Below are positions 8,183 to 17,292 of a stretch of 64,000 nt of DNA, in pieces. How positions within the stretch are numbered: position 1 is the first letter of the stretch; each line of letters opens with the position of its first letter. Position numbers and translations under genes: made by a program. Source of the DNA: an uncultured Clostridia bacterium (lineage in GTDB: Bacteria; Bacillota; Clostridia; Christensenellales; Borkfalkiaceae); contig CALVXG010000002.1 in assembly GCA_944368925.1 (NCBI GenBank), forward strand, positions 62,001-126,000. Direction: 5' to 3'. The notes beneath the pieces are model-generated. The model did no database searches. It worked only from the letters and a program-made list of their open reading frames with translations, and had not been told where the DNA came from.

Positions 8183-8353
8183 GTACCTTTCGGCTTTGGG
8201 ATGTTGGGAGAGCGGCTTTGTCTGTCAAAGGCGCGCAGCAATTTTGAGTGAATGGAAAGGAGATAACTTTTACAAAATTCCTGCGCGTCCCCGTGGGGGC
8301 AGACCTTTGACAGACTGCGCTTTGCTCTCCCGTTTCGGTTGCGCCGAAAGGTA
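8183..8353. repeat. Large interrupted inverted repeat before the serine recombinase
   Basis: Blocks in the left half recur as complements in the right half in mirrored order: GTACCTTTCGGC (from 8183) with GCCGAAAGGTAC (to 8353), GGGAGAGC with GCTCTCCC, GTCTGTCAAAGG with CCTTTGACAGAC, and CGCGCAG with CTGCGCG. The 40-bp centre contains GGAAAGGAGAT and is itself flanked by AATTTTG/CAAAATT. The fold is about 170 nt. It could be a recombinase site, an element end or a structured leader RNA of the recombinase gene. Confidence 0.6.
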
Positions 8354-8481
8354 CTTTTTGATACGGAAAAGATGACCTCCGTTGGGGTTTTCTATTGATT
8401 CCCTACGGCTGGCTCTCCTGTTATTCCGTTCAGAAAAGTGCTATGCTTTCGGTAAAAAATTCACGGAGGATTTATAAATAC

Positions 8482-9915
8482 ATGAAGACAGCGGCGGTCT
8501 ATGCCAGATACTCATCTGACAACCAGACGGAACAGTCCATCGAAGGACAGTTAAGAGTTTGCGAAGAATACGCGCAGAGGAACGGTATCGTCATCGTGGA
8601 TACCTACATCGACAGAGCCATGACGGGCACGAACGACAATCGCCCGGATTTCCGGCGAATGATAAAGGACAGCGCCAAGAAGTCTTGGGATTTCATTCTC
8701 GTTTACAAATTAGACAGATTTTCCCGCAATAAGTACGAAACGGCGATCCACAAAAAGACGCTTAAAGACAACGGCGTGAAAGTACTCTCCGCTATGGAGA
8801 ATATTCCGGAGACTCCTGAGGGAATTATCCTTGAGAGCTTGCTCGAAGGCATGAACCAGTATTTTTCCGCCGAGCTCTCGCAGAAGATACGCAGAGGTAT
8901 GCGGGAAACGCGCCTCAAAGGCAACTATCAGGGCGGGCCGCTGCTGTACGGGTATAAAATCGACGGCAGGAAGATCGTCATAGACGAGACCGAAGCGGAA
9001 ACGGTGCGGTATATCTTCGGCGAATATTCCAAAGGCGTTCACGTCAGCAGCATTGTAGAGACACTTACTGAAAAAGGCATTCTCTACAAAGGCAAGCCGT
9101 TTGAACTGTACATCATCTACACGATGCTCAAAAACGAAAAATACACGGGCAAATACCGTTACGGGAACGACGTGTTTGAGAATATGTTCCCGCGCATCGT
9201 ATCGGACGAACTCTTCGACAGGGTGCGCGCCATCGTAGAGAAGAACAAGCGAGGAAAGCGGAGCGTCAAGACCGTCTATCTGCTCCGCGACAAAATGATA
9301 TGCGGATACTGCGGTATGCCCATCGTCGCGGACAGCAATACCCGCCAATGCCGTGGCAGCGAATATTATTACAAGTGTAAGGGCAGGAAGTACAGGCTGA
9401 ACGACTGCAAGAAAAAGACCGTCCGTAAAGAAGAACTCGAACGGCTCGTGTTGGACGCCGTTATAACTCGGCTGAACGACAAAGGCTTTATGGATAAATT
9501 CGTTCATGACGTTATGGCGAAACAGGAGAAACGAAGCAGAGAGCGTTCCTCCCTGCAAGCCCTTGTAAGGGAACAGAAACAGATAAAAACGGCGCTGAAC
9601 AATATCATGACCGCGATAGAAAAAGGCGTCGTCAATGCCACCACGCAAAGGCGCATGAAAGAGCTGGAAGCGCGGCAGGAGGAACTCGAACGGCTCATCC
9701 TCATAGAGCGGAGCAAACAGTCCGTCGTATATACCGAAGCACAGATACGGGAATACTATGAGGCGACGCTCAAAGAAGAGCCGCAGGCGCTCATAAACCT
9801 GCTCGTAAAACAAATCGTCCTGTATGACGACAAAATAGAGATATACTTCACCGCTCCCATAGCGGCAGGCCCCGACGATGATCGGGGCTTTCTTTTTTGC
9901 TCTTTTCCCTTATGA
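8482..9915 (+). CDS. Large serine recombinase
   Basis: A 477-aa large serine recombinase. The N-terminal resolvase domain has the nucleophile in YARYSSDNQTEQSIEGQ, then LDRFSRNKY. A recombinase domain follows, with GPLLYGYKIDG, then a zinc ribbon (CGYCG, later two more Cys) and a C-terminal coiled coil around residues 350-420. The start at 8482 is preceded by GGAGGA; an upstream in-frame ATG at 8395 is less likely. Relatives integrate and excise conjugative or mobilizable elements. No relaxase or conjugation genes are nearby, so it may be an orphan. A terminator hairpin (9869-9899) lies inside the last coding codons. Confidence 0.9.
   Translation: MKTAAVYARYSSDNQTEQSIEGQLRVCEEYAQRNGIVIVDTYIDRAMTGTNDNRPDFRRMIKDSAKKSWDFILVYKLDRFSRNKYETAIHKKTLKDNGVKVLSAMENIPETPEGIILESLLEGMNQYFSAELSQKIRRGMRETRLKGNYQGGPLLYGYKIDGRKIVIDETEAETVRYIFGEYSKGVHVSSIVETLTEKGILYKGKPFELYIIYTMLKNEKYTGKYRYGNDVFENMFPRIVSDELFDRVRAIVEKNKRGKRSVKTVYLLRDKMICGYCGMPIVADSNTRQCRGSEYYYKCKGRKYRLNDCKKKTVRKEELERLVLDAVITRLNDKGFMDKFVHDVMAKQEKRSRERSSLQALVREQKQIKTALNNIMTAIEKGVVNATTQRRMKELEARQEELERLILIERSKQSVVYTEAQIREYYEATLKEEPQALINLLVKQIVLYDDKIEIYFTAPIAAGPDDDRGFLFCSFPL
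9869..9899 (+). terminator. Terminator overlapping the recombinase 3' end
   Basis: CCCCGA...TCGGGG followed by CTTTCTTTTTTG is a typical intrinsic terminator, yet it sits before the stop codon at 9913-9915. Either the last codons are a read-through extension or the element uses an overlapping terminator. Confidence 0.65.
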
Positions 9916-10020
9916 CGTACACCCTGAATTTGCCTTTTCGATCAGGCTATGGTAGCATAGTTCCTCGCGCAAGTCAACGGTCGCAAAATCGTCGCTGAAA
10001 ACACCCATATAAAGACTTTG

Positions 10021-10058
10021 AGAGCCGAGCATGGAAGTTTTCCTTGTTCGGCTCTTTT
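10021..10058 (+). terminator. Second terminator after the recombinase
   Basis: AGAGCCGA at 10021-10028 pairs with TCGGCTCT ending near 10055, followed by TTTT. It separates the recombinase from the sigma-like gene. The rest of 9916-10214 holds nothing I can support as a gene. Confidence 0.6.
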
Positions 10059-10214
10059 GCTGTCTGTAAGTCATTCTGCACGCCTGTAACGCAACGATTT
10101 TGGCTTTGTCCCGTTGACTTCCGCAGACCGAAAGAGAAGAGGCTTTTTAATCACCGTCCTATGCACCGTCGCCTGTTGCCCGAAAAAGGCAAATACAAAT
10201 TCAGAGGTGTTAGA

Positions 10215-10886
10215 ATGGAAATGTTGGTAACCAAGTTCTCAAACGGAAAGTATCGCAACGAAGGCGATTTGTTCGCAGAGCCCATCTCTGCCGATAACGT
10301 CAAACTCATGGGCGAGATGATCGCATTGCAGGCGCTCCGTAACGTTAAAAAGTTCGATATGAAAGTCGCAGACAGGCTGTATATCGGTCTCATCAAAGAC
10401 CTGCACCATATGGGCGAAATAGACTATATCGTATCGGACGGCTACGACGTTGCCCAGACTGCAATCTGCTTTCTGTATCAATACGTCGGTCATTCCGTTC
10501 ATGAAATTTATGGCAAAGACAGGCGTGGAAAGGAGATAACCATTAAACTTGCCTGCTACCGTGAGGTAGACCACTTTATCAATCTTCTTCGCAACAGAAC
10601 GGACAGGCGCGGGACTGTCGTTGAATCCAATGACTTCACGGACTATAAGGCGCTGCCCATGGATCCCGTCAACTGCTTTGAACAGGAACAAACAGATTAC
10701 AGCAAATACGACGAGCTTGTAAGCGCACTGCAATTATCCGCTTTGGAACTTGCAATCTTGAACTGCTACATGAACGGCATGGTGCAATCCGAAGTCTGCG
10801 CCGAACTCGGCATCGGTAGAGGCAAGATAAATTCACGCAAAGCAAGCATTCGTCGAAGATATTACGATCTTTACGGCGCGCTTTGA
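10215..10886 (+). CDS. Sigma-factor-like HTH protein
   Basis: A 223-aa protein. The C-terminal about 55 residues (LSALELAILNCYMNGMVQ, then SEVCAELGIGRGKINSRK) form a sigma region 4-like helix-turn-helix. The N-terminal part (FSNGKYRNEGDLFAEPISAD) is not recognised. The start at 10215 is supported by AGAGGTG six bases upstream; in-frame ATGs before it run through terminator sequence. It stands alone, followed by a terminator. Proteins of this kind occur in Clostridial integrative elements as putative transcription regulators. Confidence 0.6.
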   Translation: MEMLVTKFSNGKYRNEGDLFAEPISADNVKLMGEMIALQALRNVKKFDMKVADRLYIGLIKDLHHMGEIDYIVSDGYDVAQTAICFLYQYVGHSVHEIYGKDRRGKEITIKLACYREVDHFINLLRNRTDRRGTVVESNDFTDYKALPMDPVNCFEQEQTDYSKYDELVSALQLSALELAILNCYMNGMVQSEVCAELGIGRGKINSRKASIRRRYYDLYGAL

Positions 10887-10915
10887 TATGCCGTTAAACT
10901 TCATGCAAACATAGA

Positions 10916-10951
10916 GGCAGGCACCATGATCTGATGCCTGCCATTTTTTAT
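10916..10951 (+). terminator. Terminator after the sigma-like gene
   Basis: GGCAGGCA (10916-10923) and TGCCTGCC (10935-10942) form a stem followed by ATTTTTTATG. Confidence 0.75.
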
Positions 10952-11132
10952 GTGCCAGCGTTTTGCAAGAAAGCCCCTGAATGCGTTTATTTGCCTCCAC
11001 GCGCCGTGGACGATTACTTTGTCGTCTGAATACGTTTCAAGCCGTAGAAAGGCTATTACGCACCTTAAACGGAACTTTATTCTCCAGTTTGCATTTAATA
11101 CAAGATATTGTACCATGCTTCTCTGCAAATAT

Positions 11133-11363
11133 CTATATATCGTGTCGATTTAGGTTACGCACGCTTTCCAACCGTTTAATCTTATCTTCGAGAATGCGAA
11201 TTGTTTTTGCCGTTTTCTCTTTTTCAGATAGCGGGGGATTCTTAATCCAATGATAGATCGTGCTACGAGGAATATTTGTGTTTTGAATGATTAACTGTAT
11301 AGGCGTTCCTTTCTGGTATAGTTTAAGAACATTGCTTTTTACTTCTTTTGTGTGTTTAGCCAT
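11133..11363 (-). CDS. Transposase OrfA-like HTH protein
   Basis: A 76-aa protein: helix-turn-helix around NTNIPRSTIYHWI, then a lysine/glutamate-rich segment likely to form a coiled coil (LEDKIKRLE). This is the layout of IS3-family OrfA proteins, which end in a leucine zipper and frameshift into OrfB. AGGAGAAAA precedes the ATG. No intact OrfB follows, so it is probably inert as a transposase or kept as a DNA-binding protein. A plain transcription regulator is the alternative. Confidence 0.55.
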   Translation of the reverse strand: MAKHTKEVKSNVLKLYQKGTPIQLIIQNTNIPRSTIYHWIKNPPLSEKEKTAKTIRILEDKIKRLESVRNLNRHDI

Positions 11364-11686
11364 AACTTTTCTCCTTATAAATTTATATAAGAATTATATC
11401 ACTTTTACTGTTTACCTTGCTTGGAACGAATAAATTGATTCAACATTTTTATTGTTGCTATATACAGAAAAAATAGTATAACAAAATACGGGTAATTCTA
11501 GGAAAGATAAAAATTAATTTGCAGAGCGGGGACGCCTTGCTAAAAAAATAGAATAAGTTTTACATTTAATTTTTAATATTTTATCTTTAAGAGATATCGC
11601 TGTCGACTTAAGGTGTCGATTACTTTTCTTTTGTTTAAATAAATGATATAATATCATCTGATTATAATTTTATGAAGGTAACATAA
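11364..11686. other. AT-rich intergenic segment before the Gabija-like locus
   Basis: No gene is supported. Base composition becomes markedly AT-rich here and stays so to about 14310, marking the foreign island. A TATAAT at 11647-11652 with a weak TTTCTT 16 bp upstream is the likely promoter of the decayed defence locus. Confidence 0.4.
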
Positions 11687-12486
11687 ATGCAGATTAAGCA
11701 AATAAAATTCAGTAATTATAGAAATTTGAACAATTTGGAAGTAAAATTTTCATCTGATGTAAGTTTCATAATTGGTGAAAATGGTATTGGTAAATCAAAT
11801 ATTCTCAATGCTTTAAGTAAAATTTTTGTCTATAATAAGTTTTCTGATTCGGATTTTGCAGAGAAGGATAAAGAAATTCAAATTGATGTGAGTTTATCTT
11901 TATCAAGCGAGGAAATAGGTGCTTTTGACGAGTATACTGATCCGTCAAATCCAAATCTTATAAATTTAATAATTAAGCAAGGAATAGATGATATAACTCT
12001 TAAAGTATTTCATGTAGAAACGGAATAAAGATTTTTTCTTTTTTCAAAATAGAGTGTCTTGGTTTAAAAGATAGAGACGTGTATGATAAGAATAAAAGAG
12101 ATGGTAAAAGTACGGCAGAAGATGACCAATTAATCAAAGAGGGCAAACTTGTTTTAACGCACGAACTAAATTTTGAGTTTGAAATAGTTAAAGCTTTTGG
12201 GAATATGAATGACTTGTATTCTTATTTAAAGAAGTGGGATGCATCATACGTTGAGCCGAAACAGAAGGAGAACGTAAATAAGTTTATTAGTAAATTTAAT
12301 TTAACTGTCTCTCCTATAAGTAATGATCTCAAGTGGGAAGATTGCGATGAAAAATATAAAAAAATATTTTTATTAGTTGCATTATCAAACATAAAAAGCA
12401 TCGCTGCTGGGGCGATATTAGCAGAAGGACTAACGATAGATAACATACCTCAAATATATAAAGAAATGTTAGGGGGAGTCGTGTAA
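11687..12486 (+). pseudogene. Internally deleted OLD-family nuclease (GajA-like)
   Basis: Two pieces of one OLD-family protein. Residues 1-113 of the first (11687-12028) start with FSNYRNL and the Walker A GENGIGKSN. The second frame picks up just before 12079 with a Toprim-like LKDRDVYDK and continues through LTHELNFEFEIVKAF to 12486. Intact GajA proteins are near 580 aa, so roughly half, including the ATPase Walker B and the first Toprim acidic motif, is missing, and the join is out of frame. It is followed one base later by a UvrD-type helicase, the Gabija pairing. The remnant should be inactive. Confidence 0.7.
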
Positions 12487-12487
12487 A

Positions 12488-14309
12488 ATGGTTATCGAGC
12501 AACTTAGTTTAATTAAAGAGATGTTCTCAAAAATGCATAGCCATGACCAAGATCATTTGGCTGCTATATTTTCTGAAAGCAGTCGGCTAATTGTAGAAGC
12601 TCCGGCGGGCAGTGGAAAAACAAAAATCCTAATTAGCAAAATTGCATATAATATAGCGACCAATCAAATACCCTTACACAAAAAGATACTTGCCCTTACG
12701 TTTAGTGTAAATGCAGCATATAAAGTAAAAAAGGATGTTGCGAACAATATACCGGAATTAACCGAAAACTTTAATTCGAATCCAAGCCTTCTTAATAATC
12801 TAATTACCGTGACCAACTTTCACGGGTTTTCTCGCAGGGTTTTGAAAAAATACGGACGGTTATTGAATGTTACCCTAAAGAATATTGATTCGCTTGAGGG
12901 TGTGTCTGATAGCTCTATGGACGAATTAAATAGGTTGAACTTGGGTCTAAGCGAACCTGATATGCAGTGGATTACAGATTTTAATAGTGCTATAGTTTCG
13001 AATCGAATAAACTTTAGAAGTAATCATGAAATTTTTTTTAAATGTTTAAGCTATGTGGATGAATTTTTTCTTCCTCAAAACAAAATACCCTTTAATGGTT
13101 ATTTGGTTTATTTGCTTGAGCTATTTAAAATTCAACCACAACTCAAAAGCTTTTATAATTTACTTTATCCAATCATTATCGTTGATGAATTTCAAGATAC
13201 CAATTCTCTTGCGTGGGAAATAATTAAAATCTAGTTACGGATAAATCGAAACTTTGGCTCTTTGGAGATTCCTTACAACGAATCTATGGTTTTATCGGAG
13301 CTATAGAGGATTTAATGTCAATAGCACAAAAGGAATTTTCTATGGAAAAAATTGAGTTGCGCACGAATTACAGATTTAAGGATAATCCTAATCTATTGCA
13401 TTTTGATAAGAACATTCGCGAATGTGCAAAGCATATCTCTAATCCACAGCCTAAGACAGAAGCAAGTGTTTTGACATATGCTTTTAGTAATATTGCTGAA
13501 GAGAATGAATGGTGTATACATTATATTCAAAAATTCCTAAGTGATAATGAAACCGATAAACTTGCAATTTTAATCAAACAACGATCCCCAGACATCACAA
13601 TGCTTCTGCAACGCTTAGATGAAGAAAATATTACGTTTTTTATGCGCTGTTTAATGATGATGATGATAATGATTATATCAATTTTCATAAAACGGCCTTA
13701 GAGGTATTTATAAAATTACTACAAGAAAAATATCCTAGGAACATATCTAAGCAGTTTTTGGAATCATATTTTCATGTGATTGAAGACCAATATAGAGATG
13801 GCTCTCCTACGGAGAAGTCGTTGTTGGTTTTATTGTCAGCATTTATCAATAATTTGCAGACTGAGTACCTGCTTCTAGACCGTGATGAGAAAATTTTGTA
13901 TATAAAAGATATATTATCTAATAGATCTTTAAAACAAAGCATGGAATATATTGATGCTAAAGTCATATTATCGACGGTTCATGGCGCAAAAGGATTGGAG
14001 TGGGATCATGTGATAGTAAGAGGTATGAAGAATTATAGTTTTCCATCCTTTACTCTATGTGGAAGGTGTTCAAGGCACAAATATGTTCGTAGCGAATGTC
14101 GTTTAAATACAGGATCCATAGCACAAGATCAAGAAGCAACGAAGTATTTTTTAGAAGAACTGAGCGTATTTTATGTGGCAGCTACTCGAGCAAGAAAAAT
14201 TTTATGTATGACAACAAATAATGAACGTATCAATAATAGTGGAATCTCATATAATAGTCAATTAAGTTGTTTTCTTAGAATGTCAGGTATTGTTGTCGAT
14301 TTAAGGTAG
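12488..14309 (+). pseudogene. Frameshifted UvrD/PcrA-type helicase (GajB-like)
   Basis: Three consecutive frames make up one superfamily 1 helicase of about 607 aa: 12488-13234 (Walker A APAGSGKT, Walker B IIVDEFQDTNS), 13235-13701 (LWLFGDSLQRIYGF, then ELRTNYR) and about 13640-14309 (STVHGAKGLEWDHV, then VAATRARK). The first break, near 13228, is repaired by one extra A in an A-run; the second, near 13635, by one extra T in a T-run. Both are single-base homopolymer losses: recent decay or sequencing indels. The neighbouring OLD fragment makes a Gabija-type system likely, although classical GajB is nearer 500 aa. Confidence 0.75.
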
Positions 14310-14323
14310 AATTTGTCGCTGAT

Positions 14324-14383
14324 ACACCTATTGCAATCCGAACCCCTGTGGTTGGACAGCAATAGGTGTTTTTCTGTTTTTGC
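14324..14383 (+). terminator. Terminator hairpin, copy A of a dispersed hairpin repeat
   Basis: ACACCTATTGC (14324-14334) pairs with GCAATAGGTGT (14359-14369), followed by TTTTTCTGTTTTT. The 46-nt unit matches the reverse complement of 62418-62463 at most positions, including the loop, with a compensatory A-T to G-C change in the stem. It closes the AT-rich island. Confidence 0.7.
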
Positions 14384-14705
14384 AATAAAACGAAAAAATA
14401 GTATCAATTATCAATAGTGACAGAGGCAGCATTTTTATCCACTAATCCCAAATCGAGGGAAAGGACGCATTTTGCGCCCTTTTTGCGTGTCACGAATTTA
14501 AAAAATTTCCAAAAAATAAGCGATCTCGTGTCCGCCGACGAGTGCACAAAATCTGCAGGCTTTTATTTGTTTAAAAGTAAAATACAAAAGAAAACGGCTA
14601 TATAGAGTGAAAATCAAACGAAAGTATGTTTTTGACAAATTTTGTATGATTCTTGACAATATGTAAAAAGCATGGTACACTATAAGAAAAAAGGATAGAG
14701 GAAAA
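14384..14705. other. Intergenic region with terminator and promoter
   Basis: A second hairpin, AAAGGACGC...GCGCCCTTTTT (about 14460-14483), is followed by GCGTGT and resembles the sequence near 62545-62575. A promoter TTGACA (14653-14658), 17-bp spacer, TACACT (14676-14681) precedes the membrane operon. The 62-codon frame here has no ribosome site and is not supported. Confidence 0.5.
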
Positions 14706-15182
14706 ATGAAAAACGGAGAAGCGTTGATCGGACGGGCGCAGTTTACAGAGCGCCTGTGCGCCACGGTAGTGCGTGTTCATTGGCTTTTGGCCGTAGCGGC
14801 GCTGCTTCCGTTGGTGTTTCAGTTTTTGACGGGTATTGCGGCGTTGGGCAGCGTGCTTTATCTGATGTTTCTGCTTTTGTTTGTCATTGCATCGCTCGGG
14901 GCATTGCTATTGAACGAAGGTTTTCGCGCCCTGTTCCATTCGCATGGACTCGATGCGATGCAGGCTTTTACCGATCAGATTATCGGATTTTATAAGGTCG
15001 TGATGCCGCTGCTGTTTTTGCTTTCGCTGTTGCTTTTTTCATTGAATTTATTTGTGTCTTTGCGCTGCGGAAGCGGAAGCAAGGTGCGGGGGAAAATTGT
15101 GGCAGGGAGTATTTGTCTTGGATTGACGGTTTTGGCGCTTATTTTATTTTACGCATGGATGTTGCGGGGGAGTGCGTCATGA
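14706..15182 (+). CDS. Small polytopic membrane protein, unknown function
   Basis: A 158-aa protein with four probable membrane segments at about residues 25-45, 48-72, 98-118 and 132-152. No family is recognised. AGAGGAAAA lies before the ATG and a good promoter is at 14653-14681. The gene ends in an ATGA overlap with the next one, and the third gene encodes a YugP-like membrane protein, so the three probably form one membrane-associated unit. Confidence 0.75.
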   Translation: MKNGEALIGRAQFTERLCATVVRVHWLLAVAALLPLVFQFLTGIAALGSVLYLMFLLLFVIASLGALLLNEGFRALFHSHGLDAMQAFTDQIIGFYKVVMPLLFLLSLLLFSLNLFVSLRCGSGSKVRGKIVAGSICLGLTVLALILFYAWMLRGSAS

Positions 15183-15673
15183 AAGTCTATCTTATTGAAA
15201 AGGGAGACGTGCAGGTATTCGGCCGCGACGGGGCGATGAAAATTTTGTGCGACGGGAGCGGAGAATACGTGGAAACGCGCGGGCAGACGGGAGAACAGAC
15301 AAAATTGCGTCTGGTGCGTGAGCACGAGCTGTCGCGCAGATGGTGGGTTTGGTACGCGTTGTTTTTCTGGGTGATCGGATTTTTCGGATTTCTGACGCCG
15401 CGCTATTCCAAATTTACGGGAAAACTGGACGGCGCATTGCGCTTTACGGAAAAAGAGGGCGGCGTCATAAAGGTGCGGTTTGCGAAGGTATATGCCGACA
15501 AGGGCGGAGGAACCTCGGCGCTGACGGTTTTTTCGGAGGAAGATGTGGCCGTTGAAAACGGATTTTACATTTCAGACAAAAGCGCAAGCAGGCGACGGAC
15601 GCTTTACGGAATATTTTCCTGGCTTGCGCGGGTCGCTTTTGCGGCACTTTTGATTGCAGTCATCATAAAATGA
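15179..15673 (+). CDS. Membrane protein of unknown function
   Basis: A 164-aa protein with two probable membrane segments, about residues 55-75 (WWVWYALFFWVIGFFGF) and 145-163. A predicted beta-rich region of about 70 residues lies between them. It starts within the stop of the upstream gene (ATGA), so translation is coupled. The family is not recognised. An alternative start at 15113 is inside the upstream gene and has no ribosome site. Confidence 0.7.
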   Translation: MKVYLIEKGDVQVFGRDGAMKILCDGSGEYVETRGQTGEQTKLRLVREHELSRRWWVWYALFFWVIGFFGFLTPRYSKFTGKLDGALRFTEKEGGVIKVRFAKVYADKGGGTSALTVFSEEDVAVENGFYISDKSASRRRTLYGIFSWLARVAFAALLIAVIIK

Positions 15674-15689
15674 CAGAGGAGGGGAAAAA

Positions 15690-16448
15690 GTGAATTTACT
15701 TGCAATGCAGCCGGACGGGTTAGAGATCGCATACATAGTTGTGGGGATATTGCTCGGGATCGCGGTGATAGCGGCGCTGATTGCGCAGATTGTGGTGATA
15801 ATCGGGTATTGGCGGGGAAACCGTACGCAGAATTTGCTCGGCATGACGGGCGGAGAATTTGCCCGCAAGCTGTTGGACGAAAACGGAATGCAGGACGTAA
15901 AAGTAAAAAAGTGTACGATCCTGCGCACGCTTTTATTCGGAAATCATTACAGCATTGCGCGCAAAACGGTATTTCTGCGCATTTTGACGATAAACAAGGC
16001 AAGTGTGACGTCGGTAGCGCTTGCGGCGCAAAAGGTGGCGCTTGCAGAGCAGCATAGGGACGGCAACAAAAAGATGATCGTGCGCGGCAGGTTGCAGGGA
16101 TTGGGCGTATTTGCGCCGGCGCTGTTCATCCCGCTCGTGATCGTAGGAATTCTCCTGGATCTGTTTGTTTTTGAAAGCCTTTTCATGACATTGATCGTTT
16201 TGGTGCTGGGGGTTTTGTTTATTATCTTTTCCTTCGTCGTGATCCTATTGAACATACCCGTGGAAAAGAGTGCGATGAAGCGGGCAGAGGAAATGCTCGC
16301 TCCGTATCTGACCGCGGAAGAGGCGGCGACGGTAAAGAAAGTGTATCGCAGTTACATGGTGGAATACGTAATGCAGTTTGTCGTTGCATTGCTGCGGATT
16401 ATTCAGCTTATCTTGAAAATATTGTTGGCCGCACGAAGCAGTAAATAA
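15690..16448 (+). CDS. YugP-like membrane protein lacking the zinc-protease motif
   Basis: A 252-aa protein with a GTG start after AGAGGAGGGG. The segment TGGEFARKLLDENGMQDVKV matches the conserved N-terminal part of YugP/Zn_peptidase_2 neutral metallopeptidases, and membrane segments are placed as in that family (about 12-38, 145-165, 170-195). Where YugP has AAHEVGHA, the zinc-binding HExxH, this protein reads AAQKVALA, so both histidines and the glutamate are gone. It cannot be a conventional metallopeptidase; a scaffold or regulatory pseudoenzyme is the best inference. Third gene of the membrane operon. Confidence 0.7.
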   Translation: MNLLAMQPDGLEIAYIVVGILLGIAVIAALIAQIVVIIGYWRGNRTQNLLGMTGGEFARKLLDENGMQDVKVKKCTILRTLLFGNHYSIARKTVFLRILTINKASVTSVALAAQKVALAEQHRDGNKKMIVRGRLQGLGVFAPALFIPLVIVGILLDLFVFESLFMTLIVLVLGVLFIIFSFVVILLNIPVEKSAMKRAEEMLAPYLTAEEAATVKKVYRSYMVEYVMQFVVALLRIIQLILKILLAARSSK

Positions 16449-16451
16449 AAA

Positions 16452-16519
16452 AGGCGCGCCGTTTGAAAACGGCGCGCTGAAAGGGGAAGGGAGCGCCCGA
16501 CGGGCGCTCCCTTCCCCTT
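16452..16519. terminator. Double bidirectional terminator
   Basis: GCGCGCCGTTT-type hairpin at 16454-16477, then a perfect 17-bp inverted repeat, 16483-16499 with 16501-16517 (GGGGAAGGGAGCGCCCG). They separate the converging membrane operon and DNA-repair pair. Confidence 0.8.
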
Positions 16520-16551
16520 ATAAAGAATTTGGTTCAAAAAATAGGGGTACG

Positions 16552-17292
16552 TTATCTCAGATTCGGGTTTTTTTCGGGCATAAATTTCCAATAGCGTACG
16601 GGCATATAGCCTTTCATCTGTTTTTCGTGCGGCCTTTGGGCAATATTGACGGAGCGATAATATTCGCGCCACAGCTTTTGGAAATTCTCTTCTTCGGGAG
16701 AGAAGCAGACGCTGACGTTTTCGTCGGTTGCGGCGATGGCGCAGTCCTTTCCGTTCCAGAGGGCGGCTTTGTGGCGCAGGGTGTCGTGAATGACGAACGC
16801 CTGCGTGGGGAGCCGCCGCAGGAAATGCGGCAAAATAAGCTCGAGAATATCGTTGTCGGGTGCGAAGGGGGCGTAAAAGATGCCGCCTTCGCTCTCCATA
16901 AAGCGCAAAAATCCCTTGAATCTGTGCGCTTCGAGGGTCACTTTTTCCCGTTCGTCCATGGCTTCGATGACGGCGGGGTCGGAAAGTCTGTCGCGCACGG
17001 GGCCCTTGCTTTGGACGATGCGGCGCAGGTAGTTGAGCGCCGTCATTTCGCGCGTGTCGCACCCGCGGCGGAGAATGAGAGAAATATCGCCGAGCGATCC
17101 GCGGTCGTATTGCGCAAGTTTGTTTTTCACGCGCGCGCATTTTTCGGGATCCGCATCGGTCGGTATGATGCGCGCGTCGAGCGTGAGCTGGATGTGTTTT
17201 GCGGAAGTCACGACGCAATCGGCATCGGTGCAGGCATAAAAAGCGGCCGAATAAAAGGCGTCTTCGGATCCGTCTGTGATATAGATATTCAT
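16552..17292 (-). CDS. TIGR03915-type putative DNA metabolism protein
   Basis: A 246-aa protein beginning MNIYITDGSEDAFYSAAFYA and containing the conserved FLRFMESEGGIFYAPF and HDTLRHKAALWNGK stretches of the TIGR03915 family (SAM-linked DNA repair protein). That family is always found beside a radical SAM protein of the TIGR03916 type and is often fused to or near a uracil-DNA glycosylase. Here the radical SAM gene overlaps it by 4 bases upstream; no glycosylase domain is present. A role in recognising or processing damaged bases is inferred from these associations only. Confidence 0.82.
   Translation of the reverse strand: MNIYITDGSEDAFYSAAFYACTDADCVVTSAKHIQLTLDARIIPTDADPEKCARVKNKLAQYDRGSLGDISLILRRGCDTREMTALNYLRRIVQSKGPVRDRLSDPAVIEAMDEREKVTLEAHRFKGFLRFMESEGGIFYAPFAPDNDILELILPHFLRRLPTQAFVIHDTLRHKAALWNGKDCAIAATDENVSVCFSPEEENFQKLWREYYRSVNIAQRPHEKQMKGYMPVRYWKFMPEKNPNLR

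Larger units (their letters stand above)
10901..11363 (-). mobile_element. Probable remnant of an IS3-like insertion sequence
   Basis: The intact HTH gene at 11133-11363 resembles an IS3-type OrfA. Downstream on the same strand, a 75-codon frame (10901-11128) contains VHGAWRQINAF, reminiscent of the YGARKI segment of IS3 OrfB, but catalytic DDE sequence and the rest of OrfB are absent. No terminal repeats were identified. The OrfB resemblance is weak and could be chance. Confidence 0.35.

Noticed and set aside
14417-14605. 62-codon frame between the Gabija-like locus and the membrane operon
   Set aside because: It contains a terminator hairpin and has no ribosome site.
16552-17292. Uracil-DNA glycosylase fusion
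   Set aside because: The protein ends at about 246 aa with no glycosylase motifs; only the linker-family part is present.
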